From NCBI GenBank assembly GCA_016718205.1, contig JADKEB010000031.1, positions 62,001-126,000 of the forward strand: a stretch of DNA of 64,000 nt. Reading direction: 5' to 3'. The position numbers were made by a program, and so were the translations under genes. Shown here piece after piece: positions 54,943-62,565 of this stretch (the stretch's first letter is position 1; every line of letters starts with the position of its first letter). This DNA comes from Saprospiraceae bacterium. Its GTDB lineage: Bacteria > Bacteroidota > Bacteroidia > Chitinophagales > Saprospiraceae. Below the pieces are notes generated by a model. That model was not told the origin of the DNA. It did not search any database and worked only from the letters and a program-made list of their open reading frames with translations.

Positions 54943-56520
54943 TTATGGGCATTTATTTTGTTCTTGGAGCATAAGATTTTGTTTCAACGCTTTTACCACA
55001 TTTTGACCGTCCAAAGCTGCTGAGATGATACCTCCTGCATAGCCGGCTCCTTCACCTGCCGGGTACAAACCCTTGATTTGATGATGACAATATGTGGACT
55101 CATCTCTTGGTATTCTGATGGGTGCTGATGTCCTGCTTTCCACACCGATGATGTTGGCTTGGTCTGATATATATCCTTTCATCTTTTTATCAATATTGAT
55201 CAATCCCTGACGAAGTCTTCTGTATACAAAATCAGGCAATAACTTATAAAGTGGCGCAGAAAACAATCCGGGTATGTATGATGTATCATTCAATACCGGT
55301 GATAAGACGCCATTTACAAAGTCAGATACTCTCTGGGCTGGAGCTTTTTGAGAACCGTCACCAGCTTCAAACATTTTTTTTTCGATTTCTTTTTGAAAAT
55401 TCAATGCTCCTAATACTCCAGTATAGCCATATTTTTGGAGTTCGTCAAGGTCGATAGAAGTGACAAATCCTGAATTGGCAAATGGACTATCTCTCCGTGA
55501 GAGAGACATACCATTGACTACTATCTCTCCCGGTGTTGTAGCAGCAGGTACGACCAATCCTCCCGGACACATGCAAAATGAAAATACTCCTTTATCATTC
55601 ACTTGGGTTACCACACTATAACTGCTGGCCGGTAAGTTTTCATCCCGCATCGGCTGATGGTATTGGATAGTATCGATAAATGACTGACTATGTTCAATCC
55701 TCAAGCCAAGAGCAAATGATTTTGGTTCGATCAAGATGCCTTTTTCGTACAGCATGTAATAAATATCTCTTGCTGAATGTCCTGTGGCAAGTATTACATT
55801 TGAGGCCCTAAATGTTTTTTCTCCACACCTGACACCTTCTATGCTGACACCATCAGTTGTCAGGTCGGTGACCTTGTGTTCGAAGTGAACTTCACCACCA
55901 AATTTTTCGATGGTTGACCTGATATTTGCAATGATCATGGGTAGCTTGTTGCTCCCGATATGTGGGTGAGCATCAGACAGAATCTCGTGATTTGCCCCAT
56001 GTTCTATCAACAGTCGAAGGACTTTGTCAATTTTTCCACGCTTATGAGAGCGTGTGTATAGTTTGCCATCACTATAAGTACCCGCTCCACCTTCACCAAA
56101 ACAATAGTTGGAATCAGGATCGACTACACCGTCTTGTTGGATAGATTTGAGGTCTCTTCGTCTTGATCTTACATCTTTACCTCTTTCAAGAACAATAGGC
56201 TTCAGACCTACCTCAATGCACTCCAATGCAGCGAAATATCCGGCAGGTCCGGAGCCAACTATTATCACACTTTCATTATTGCTGACATTCTTAAATTGAC
56301 TAATTATTTGGGCAGGCTCAGTGTATGCTTCATCTATGTATATATCATATCTCAATACATAGACAGCTTGCCTTTTTCTGGCATCGATAGATTTTCTTGT
56401 CAGAATCCTTGATTTTATTTCACCATCGACAATACCTAAAATCCTGTCCTGGAGCATGGTAAGATACGAATCATCATTCAATTTTTCAGGTAGAACTTTG
56501 ATTTCGATGGTTTTTATCAT
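54943..56520 (-). CDS. FAD-dependent dehydrogenase of the COG2509 type
   Basis: The 525-residue protein has an N-terminal domain (about 1-85) of the type seen before the FAD site in this family, the dinucleotide motif VIIVGSGPAGYFAALEC, ERGKDVRSRRRDLKSI, the signature CFGEGGAGTYSDGKLYTR, a second nucleotide segment ASNVILATGHSARDIYY, MCPGGLVVPA and the C-terminal GLYPAGEGAGYAGGIISAALDG. This set marks the uncharacterised FAD-dependent dehydrogenases related to HI0933/BaiN proteins. Substrate unknown. Confidence 0.9.
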   Translation of the reverse strand: MIKTIEIKVLPEKLNDDSYLTMLQDRILGIVDGEIKSRILTRKSIDARKRQAVYVLRYDIYIDEAYTEPAQIISQFKNVSNNESVIIVGSGPAGYFAALECIEVGLKPIVLERGKDVRSRRRDLKSIQQDGVVDPDSNYCFGEGGAGTYSDGKLYTRSHKRGKIDKVLRLLIEHGANHEILSDAHPHIGSNKLPMIIANIRSTIEKFGGEVHFEHKVTDLTTDGVSIEGVRCGEKTFRASNVILATGHSARDIYYMLYEKGILIEPKSFALGLRIEHSQSFIDTIQYHQPMRDENLPASSYSVVTQVNDKGVFSFCMCPGGLVVPAATTPGEIVVNGMSLSRRDSPFANSGFVTSIDLDELQKYGYTGVLGALNFQKEIEKKMFEAGDGSQKAPAQRVSDFVNGVLSPVLNDTSYIPGLFSAPLYKLLPDFVYRRLRQGLINIDKKMKGYISDQANIIGVESRTSAPIRIPRDESTYCHHQIKGLYPAGEGAGYAGGIISAALDGQNVVKALKQNLMLQEQNKCP

Positions 56521-56570
56521 CTATTGAAATTTTCAAAGTACAAAAGTAATCTAATATCCTGATCACTTAA

Positions 56571-56756
56571 GAGTATGTTTAAAATTTTTTTTAGTTGTAA
56601 ATCAAGAGATTATGGTTCTGGCGATAAAATAATTAACGAATTTAGCTTGCCTGACAACTATGTAAATAGGCGGGCAGGTGAACTAAATGAGGCGATTACT
56701 TTGAAGCCAGATTTATAATATATTGATTTTAAGGCAATAAAAATTTAAACATACTC
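56571..56756. mobile_element. MITE-like element, copy C (186 bp)
   Basis: Perfect ends GAGTATGTTTAAA...TTTAAACATACTC, with TAA on both sides (56568-56570 and 56757-56759). The interior is close to copy A and differs mainly in a 20-bp stretch holding GCCTGCC/GGCGGGCAGG-like arms. It lies upstream of the acyl-CoA dehydrogenase promoter. Confidence 0.78.
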
Positions 56757-56827
56757 TAAAAGCATCTGCATAATAATTGGATAAAATAAAAACATTTATC
56801 TTTATGATCCGTTTCATTAGGAGAAAA

Positions 56828-57988
56828 ATGATCGTTAAAATAATGCATACAGAGACAGTTGATAACCTACCATTGATAGAAGAATCCGCACGTTTTTTTG
56901 CACATCAACACATATTACCGCATGTGATGGAGTGGGATGAAGCGCAATATTTTCCGGTTGAAGCCATGCGAGGTTTGGGAGATCTTGGTTTTATGGGAGT
57001 TTTGGTACCTGAAGAATATGGTGGTTCCGGACTTGGTTATCATGAATATGTGAGTATCATCGTAGAAATTTCAAAAGTTTGCGGTTCGGTTGGTTTGAGC
57101 CTGGCAGCACATAATAGCTTATGTACAGGTCATATTTTGGCTTTTGGCAATGAAGAGCAAAAACAAAAATATCTCCCGAAACTAGCTTCCGCTGAATGGA
57201 TAGGTGCCTGGGGACTCACTGAAGCCAATACAGGTTCTGATGCCATGCGTATGAAATGTGTCGCCTTGCAGGATGGTGATTATTGGGTCATCAATGGTGC
57301 CAAAAACTGGATCACACATGGTAAATCAGGAGATGTGGCTGTAGTTTTAGCGCGTACCGGTGATCTACTTGACAGCCATGGTATTTCAGCATTTATAGTT
57401 GAGAGGGGCACTTCGGGATTTTCTGCCGGTAAAAAAGAAAACAAACTCGGCATGAGAGCTTCAGAGACAGCGGAGATGATATTTGATAATTGTCGGGTAC
57501 ATAAGTCACAAGTCCTTGGTAAAATAGGTGAAGGTTTCATACAGTCTATGAAGATACTAGATGGAGGACGTATCAGTATCGCCGCATTATCACTTGGTAT
57601 TGCCAAGGGTGCTTATGAAGCTTCTGTCAAATATGCCAAAGAGAGAGAACAATTCGGTCAACCTATTGCCAACTTCCAAGCGATTTCTTTCAAACTTGCT
57701 GATATGGCGACCAAGATTCAGGCAGCTGAATTACTGATAAGAAAGTCAGCGCACCTTAAAAACAACCATCAACCTGTCACCACCATGTCGGCCATGGCAA
57801 AATATTATGCTTCAGAAGTCTGTGTGCAAATTGCAACAGACGCCATACAAATATTCGGTGGTTATGGCTATACCAAAGACTTCCCTGTAGAGAAATTTTT
57901 CAGAGACTCTAAGTTGTGCACGATAGGAGAGGGTACATCAGAAATACAGAAATTGGTCATTAGTCGGAATATATTGAAGGAAGGGTAG
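56828..57988 (+). CDS. Acyl-CoA dehydrogenase
   Basis: The flavoenzyme has the family motifs EYGGSGLGYHEYVSIIVEI, WGLTEANTGSDA, VINGAKNWITHG, the GEGFIQSMKILDGGRISIAA region, YAKEREQFGQPIANFQAI, and the C-terminal IQIFGGYGYTKDFPVEKFFRDSKLCTIGEGTSEIQ, where Glu of GEGTSE is the short-chain-type catalytic base. ATG at 56828 (MIVKIMHTETV) or 56843 is the likely start; the frame upstream reaches a TTG at 56777 but would overlap the promoter. It acts in fatty or branched-chain acyl degradation. Confidence 0.93.
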   Translation: MIVKIMHTETVDNLPLIEESARFFAHQHILPHVMEWDEAQYFPVEAMRGLGDLGFMGVLVPEEYGGSGLGYHEYVSIIVEISKVCGSVGLSLAAHNSLCTGHILAFGNEEQKQKYLPKLASAEWIGAWGLTEANTGSDAMRMKCVALQDGDYWVINGAKNWITHGKSGDVAVVLARTGDLLDSHGISAFIVERGTSGFSAGKKENKLGMRASETAEMIFDNCRVHKSQVLGKIGEGFIQSMKILDGGRISIAALSLGIAKGAYEASVKYAKEREQFGQPIANFQAISFKLADMATKIQAAELLIRKSAHLKNNHQPVTTMSAMAKYYASEVCVQIATDAIQIFGGYGYTKDFPVEKFFRDSKLCTIGEGTSEIQKLVISRNILKEG

Positions 57989-58262
57989 GTGGTAAATGAT
58001 CACTTGATATCTCAATAATGGTATTAGGGAGTTGCAAAATATTTTATGTAAACTCAAGTGAAGAAAAATCAGGCATTTTCTAAATTACCTTTCTTTACAC
58101 CTGCCTGTCAAAGCACCCATGCAAGCCTGACAACATTTGGCAGGAAGGCTCATTTCCAGAAGAGACTACCCACCCAATTGGAAATATGAAATTAAAAAAT
58201 TCAAATGTTTATGATTTAGATCAGAAAACAAATTTTTTAAAAGATAAAACTTTTGAATGTTA
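57989..58262. other. Intergenic region
   Basis: No gene is seen. A block near 58097-58152 has CCTGCCTGTC...TTGGCAGGAAGG partial inverted arms, like the GCCTGCC-containing arms in other spacers of this window. The rest is AT-rich. Confidence 0.4.
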
Positions 58263-58293
58263 TTGCCGTTTCTGTTATAATTCATTATTTTTG
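58263..58293 (+). promoter_or_regulatory. Promoter of pdhB
   Basis: TTG (58263-58265), a 20-bp spacer and TATTTTTG (58286-58293) match the Bacteroidota consensus; the start codon follows 38 bp downstream. Confidence 0.6.
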
Positions 58294-58331
58294 CCGAGTT
58301 TTTTTATAAAAATTTCTAAAAGAAATCAAAA

Positions 58332-59318
58332 ATGCCTAGGATATTAACATTGAGAGACGCACTGGGAGAAGCCATGTCTGAAGAGATGAGGAGAGATGAA
58401 AATGTCTTTCTGATGGGCGAAGAAGTTGCCGAATATAATGGTGCATATAAGGTCAGTAAGGGCATGCTTGAGGAGTTCGGAGCAAAAAGAGTGATAGATA
58501 CTCCTATTGCAGAGTTAGGATTTGCAGGTATCGGTGTAGGTGCAGCGATGAATGGCCTTCGACCGATTGTAGAATTTATGACGTGGAACTTTGCTGTATT
58601 GGCATTTGATCAGATAGTCAATAATGCAGCTAAAACCTTATCCCAATCAGCAGGTCAGTTCAAATCTCCTATAGTTTTCAGAGGGCCTTCGGGATCGGCA
58701 GGTCAGCTTGCACAGCAGCATTCGCAGACGTTTGAGAGCTGGATGGCAAATATTCCAGGTATAAAGGTCATCTCTTGTATTGACCCCGCTGATGCCAAAG
58801 GTTTATTAAAATCAGCTATTCGTGATGATGATCCGGTATGTGTGATGGAGTCAGAATCATTTTATGGATTAAAAGGCGAAATACCTGATGGCGACTATCT
58901 GGTTCCGATAGGAAAGGCAGCTGTGAGAAGGGAAGGCACAGATGTTACGATTGTGTCTTACAATAAAATGATGGAAGTGGTCAAAGAAGCTGCTATCGAA
59001 CTTGAAAAGCAGGGAATCTCTGCTGAAATCATCGATTTACGTACCATCAGACCACTGGATCATAAGACTATCGTCGAGTCAGTCAAAAAGACCAACAGGC
59101 TTGTAGTCGTCGATGAAGCCTGGCCTTTTGCCGGAGTCTCTGCTGAAATAGCTTATGAAATTCAGAAGTACGCTTTTGACTACCTTGATGCACCTGTGAC
59201 AAGAGTGAATTCTGCTGATACTTCTCTGCCTTATGCACCGACATTTCTAGATGAATACCTACCTACACCTGCCAAAGTGATCAGGGCAGTGAAGGAAGTG
59301 ATGTACGTCAGAGGTTAA
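58332..59318 (+). CDS. pdhB: Pyruvate dehydrogenase E1 component, beta subunit
   Basis: The 328-residue protein has the transketolase-type beta-subunit start RILTLRDALGEAMSEEMRRD, the thiamine-diphosphate activating Glu region DTPIAELGFAGIGVGAAMNG, FMTWNFAVLAFDQIVNNAAK, the HSQTFESWMANIPG segment and a C-terminal transketolase domain (VTIVSYNKMMEVVKEAA, DLRTIRPLD). With the alpha subunit it decarboxylates pyruvate in the PDH complex. The alpha-subunit gene is not in the window, so the subunits are encoded apart. Another 2-oxo acid substrate is less likely. Confidence 0.93.
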   Translation: MPRILTLRDALGEAMSEEMRRDENVFLMGEEVAEYNGAYKVSKGMLEEFGAKRVIDTPIAELGFAGIGVGAAMNGLRPIVEFMTWNFAVLAFDQIVNNAAKTLSQSAGQFKSPIVFRGPSGSAGQLAQQHSQTFESWMANIPGIKVISCIDPADAKGLLKSAIRDDDPVCVMESESFYGLKGEIPDGDYLVPIGKAAVRREGTDVTIVSYNKMMEVVKEAAIELEKQGISAEIIDLRTIRPLDHKTIVESVKKTNRLVVVDEAWPFAGVSAEIAYEIQKYAFDYLDAPVTRVNSADTSLPYAPTFLDEYLPTPAKVIRAVKEVMYVRG

Positions 59319-59653
59319 TCAATAGTAAAAGTCCTCCATATTGCAAGGGATGGCGGATCTGCCTTTATGACAATCTTTTCATTTTTCACCGGGTGTATAA
59401 ATGACATTTTGTAGCAATGCAACGCTATGGACTTATCATGCAGTGGATACTCTGCGCCATATTTTAAATCTCCAATGATAGGACTTCCAATTTTGCTCAG
59501 TTGTGTCCTTATCTGATGTGGTCTTCCTGTGATAGGGTGTACTTCCAGGAGCACCTTGGCATCCAGTTCACCTGCAAGGTGATATTTTAGTATGGATTCT
59601 TTAGTTCCTGTTTTTTTTTGAAGCGTAGGCTCGGGTGATATTTTTCTGTTCAT
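59315..59653 (-). CDS. RluA-family pseudouridine synthase, C-terminal part
   Basis: This frame reads KKTGTKESILKYHLAGELDA, VLLEVHPITGRPHQIRTQLS, KIGSPIIGDLKYGAEYPL and IALHCYKMSFIHPV, the C-terminal half of an RluA enzyme. The ATG at 59653 is internal. It continues the gene starting at 60017 once one T/A is removed from the nine-base run at 59611-59619. The 3' end overlaps the stop of pdhB by 4 bp, convergent. Confidence 0.83.
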   Translation of the reverse strand: MNRKISPEPTLQKKTGTKESILKYHLAGELDAKVLLEVHPITGRPHQIRTQLSKIGSPIIGDLKYGAEYPLHDKSIALHCYKMSFIHPVKNEKIVIKADPPSLAIWRTFTID

Positions 59654-60017
59654 CCTTTATCAGGTGATGAACTAGTGTGCCTGAAAATTCTTCTGGTCTG
59701 ACCGCAACTATTGCCAGATAAGTCTTATCCATGGTGTGTTCCCTGAGCATTTTGTTCATTCTTTCCAGAGCTTTGGAGGTTCTGGCAAATATAACAACTC
59801 CACTTACTGGTCTGTCCAATCTGTGTATTACACCAAGAAATACTTCTCCGGGTTTGCCATATCGGATTTTTATATACTCTTTGACTAAATCAGATAGGGT
59901 AGTGTCTCCTGTTTCGTCACCATGCACGAGTGCGCCGGAAGGTTTATTGATGGCTATGAGATGGTTGTCTTCGTATATCACTGATAAGCCGTTGAGCTGA
60001 AATTTTTGTCTGTTCAT
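59601..60017 (-). CDS. RluA-family pseudouridine synthase, N-terminal part (frameshifted)
   Basis: ATG at 60017 opens MNRQKFQLNGLSVIYEDNHL, then INKPSGALVHGDETGDTTL, the catalytic motif GVIHRLDRPVSGVVIFARTS (Asp) and MDKTYLAIV. After YASKK the frame runs into NRN and a stop, because a run of nine A (plus-strand T at 59611-59619) appears one base too long; with eight it reads KKTGTKES into the C-terminal part. The whole enzyme has about 233 residues and is distinct from the one at 44874-45569. Confidence 0.85.
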   Translation of the reverse strand: MNRQKFQLNGLSVIYEDNHLIAINKPSGALVHGDETGDTTLSDLVKEYIKIRYGKPGEVFLGVIHRLDRPVSGVVIFARTSKALERMNKMLREHTMDKTYLAIVAVRPEEFSGTLVHHLIKDEQKNITRAYASKKNRN

Positions 60018-60093
60018 AGTGCAAAGGTAAGTTTAAAGCGTATATTCTTGTATGATTTAATGATTTTAAAAGTAGTTGATGATATTTATTTAA

Positions 60094-60290
60094 GAGTATG
60101 TTTAAATTTTTATGTTTGAGCGAAAGTGAGAAAATTTAATTTTGGACAAGATGACTGAATGGTCTCGTCTGTGACGAGAATTGAGTAAATTACTTTATCA
60201 ATAAGAAGGAACTGCGAGCACTGTGGCGAATACGCGGCTTGAGGCGAAATTAAGCTGAAATTGCCGCTGCTGAGTTTACCTCAAAAAAAA
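60094..60290. mobile_element. Partial MITE-like element, copy H (left end only)
   Basis: GAGTATGTTTAAATTTTTATG after a TAA flank (60091-60093) matches the left end of the family. No matching right end is found in the next 500 bp, and the interior (GAGAAAATTTAATTTTGGAC, CGTCTGTGACGAG) differs from the other copies. It may be truncated. The right boundary given here is arbitrary. Confidence 0.4.
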
Positions 60291-60549
60291 CGCAGGTCAA
60301 AGCTATGTGAAGCGGTTGTTGATTGTGCATTCATCTTCCGGGACCATCATTCCAGAGCTTGTCAAAATCTGAGACGACCAATTCTACTATTGGAAATACA
60401 TTTTTTATCAAAGAAGTGCAATACCTTAATCAAACATCATTACTTCCTATAGGAAAAAATCTATCCCAAATAGAATACTCCGGACTGAAAAGGCGGCTCT
60501 TAATGGGTGTTAATCTGCCTTCTGCTTAGCTTTGTCTAATAAATTTACA
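60291..60549. other. Non-coding stretch, possible gene relic
   Basis: The minus strand reads SRLFSPEYSIWDRFFPIGSN and IVELVVSDFDKLWNDGPG with stops between, which could be the remains of a decayed gene, but no family is recognised. No intact gene is present. Confidence 0.3.
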
Positions 60550-60577
60550 TTGGATAAGGTCAGTTGTCTTATCTTTG
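60550..60577 (+). promoter_or_regulatory. Promoter of the LytS/LytTR pair
   Basis: TTG (60550-60552), a 17-bp spacer and TATCTTTG (60570-60577) fit the Bacteroidota promoter, 28 bp before the ATG at 60606. Confidence 0.6.
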
Positions 60578-60605
60578 TATAAAGTAATTTATCAAATTGA
60601 CTTTA

Positions 60606-61652
60606 ATGGTGCCCAATATAAAGCAGGAAATAGTCAAATGGTCCAAAAAGAAGGCCTTCTACCACGTAGTCTTCTGGGCATCACTATTTGTAGTCAATCT
60701 TGTGGCCAGTATTCCGCAGATGGGCTTTGCACTTGCATTTTTGACTGACATCGTCAATGTAGGTTTTTTTGCTGTCATAGTGTATTTCAACCTACTGTAT
60801 CTTTTCCCCTGGTACATGAAGCACAAAAATCTTGGGTATCATTTTTTATCACTGGCTTTAGCATCCTTAATATTGATGCCTATCAAGACTGTATTGTTTT
60901 TAGGTGCTACTACTGGATATCCGGTGGCGCAGTATTCGTACTATTCCAATCAATTTTTTATCTTTGTATCTACATTTTTTGCAGGAGCTAGCGCCACTAT
61001 TTATCAGATTACCAATGAATGGCTGGTGCAGCAAAGAGATAAAAAAGACCTTGAAAGTCAAAATCTTCAGTCTGAACTAAGGTTTCTTAAATCTCAGATC
61101 AATCCGCATTTTCTTTTTAATACGCTTAACAGCTTGTATGCATTGACACTTAAAAAATCTGATCTGGCACCTGAGATCGTTTTAAAATTGTCTGAAATGA
61201 TGAGATATATGCTGTATGAGTGCAACGAAAAGGAAGTACCTCTTAGTAAGGAGATCAACTATATGCAAAACTACCTTGAGCTCGAAAAGTTAAGGCACGG
61301 AAATAAAATGTTGATAGATTTAAAGATAAATGGTGAGATCGAAGATCAAAAAATTGCACCACTGATGCTTATACCTTTTATCGAAAACTCATTTAAACAT
61401 GGATTGAGTACTCAGGTGTCTCAGGGCTTTGTTAATCTTGAGATGATGGTGCAGCACGGTGATTTGCGCATGACACTTGAAAATAGTAAAGCACCATCAA
61501 TGCCTAAAATCAACGGTAAAAGATCCGGAGGAATCGGTCTTGCCAACGTAAAAAGGCGTATGATGATCCTGTATCCTGAAAAACATTCGCTTTCTATCAG
61601 CGAAAGCCCTAATACTTATAAAATCGAATTAGATTTGCAACTTACAAATTAA
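60606..61652 (+). CDS. LytS-family sensor histidine kinase
   Basis: The 348-residue protein starts at ATG 60606 (MVPNIKQEIVKW); a TTG lies three codons earlier. Four hydrophobic spans fill residues about 20-140. The His_kinase domain has LKSQINPHFLFNTLNSLYAL with the phospho-acceptor His, followed by EMMRYMLYE, the ATPase N box LMLIPFIENSFKHGLS and the G box SGGIGLANVKRRMMILYP. No separate sensor domain is visible, so signal sensing is probably in the membrane. It is 27 bp upstream of its response regulator. Confidence 0.93.
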   Translation: MVPNIKQEIVKWSKKKAFYHVVFWASLFVVNLVASIPQMGFALAFLTDIVNVGFFAVIVYFNLLYLFPWYMKHKNLGYHFLSLALASLILMPIKTVLFLGATTGYPVAQYSYYSNQFFIFVSTFFAGASATIYQITNEWLVQQRDKKDLESQNLQSELRFLKSQINPHFLFNTLNSLYALTLKKSDLAPEIVLKLSEMMRYMLYECNEKEVPLSKEINYMQNYLELEKLRHGNKMLIDLKINGEIEDQKIAPLMLIPFIENSFKHGLSTQVSQGFVNLEMMVQHGDLRMTLENSKAPSMPKINGKRSGGIGLANVKRRMMILYPEKHSLSISESPNTYKIELDLQLTN

Positions 61653-61679
61653 CCAACTAAATTATTTTAAATAGTAAAA

Positions 61680-62408
61680 ATGATCAAAGCAATTATCGTA
61701 GATGACGAACCACTAGCTCTTGAAGTACTCGAAACATACATTTCTCGAATACCGGAAATCCAACTGGTACAAAAGTGTGAAAATGCATTTGAAGCAAACG
61801 AGGCACTAAAAAATCATCAGATAGACCTGATGTTTCTTGATATACAAATGCCCCAATTGTCAGGAATAGATTTTCTAAAGACCCTGGCTAATCCACCTTG
61901 TGTGATTTTTACGACGGCATATCCTGATTACGCTGTCGAAGGTTTTGAGCTCAATGCGACGGATTACCTTCTGAAGCCGATCTCTCTGGAACGATTTATG
62001 AAGGCTGTCAATAAGGTATCTGAGAAACTGGCAGCAAAACGAGCTGAACATGACAACAATCACCATGCGGAAGGTGCAGAAGACTTTTTCTTTGTGAAAG
62101 CAGATAAAAAGTTAGTAAAAATAAATTTTGATGATATCCTTTATATTGAAGGACTCAAGGATTATGTGATCATACGTCAGGATACAGGCCGAGTCATCAC
62201 CCTGCAGACGATGAAAAGCCTGGAAGACAGATTGCCCGTAGCAAAATTTAAGAGAGTACACAGGTCATTTATAGTCAATATCAAAAAGATCACGGCCATA
62301 CTTGGAAATATGGTCGAACTGATGGAAGCGGGCAAAATCAAGCAGCTCCCGATAGGTAAAAATTACAGAGATGAACTTCTCGACATGATCAATGAAAATA
62401 AGCTCTAA
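61680..62408 (+). CDS. LytTR-family response regulator
   Basis: The 242-residue protein has a receiver domain (IIVDDEPLALEVL with D8/D9, phospho-acceptor D54 in LMFLDIQMP, T in FTTAYPDYAVEGF, K in YLLKPIS) and a C-terminal LytTR DNA-binding domain (FFFVKADKKLVKINFDDILY, YIEGLKDYVIIRQDTGRVI, FKRVHRSFIVNIKKITAI). It is the partner of the LytS kinase upstream. Targets are unknown; such pairs often control envelope functions in this phylum. Confidence 0.94.
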   Translation: MIKAIIVDDEPLALEVLETYISRIPEIQLVQKCENAFEANEALKNHQIDLMFLDIQMPQLSGIDFLKTLANPPCVIFTTAYPDYAVEGFELNATDYLLKPISLERFMKAVNKVSEKLAAKRAEHDNNHHAEGAEDFFFVKADKKLVKINFDDILYIEGLKDYVIIRQDTGRVITLQTMKSLEDRLPVAKFKRVHRSFIVNIKKITAILGNMVELMEAGKIKQLPIGKNYRDELLDMINENKL

Positions 62409-62565
62409 ATTTAATCAATTGAATCTACTCCGAAAAATCTTTGATGAAGAAAAAAAATATTTATACTGCATTGATAATAAAACATTTACATTTATGACTC
62501 GGGTAAAAAAAGTTTGATTGTCATGAAATATTTGTTTTCGGAGTAGACTCATCCAAATGCGATTG

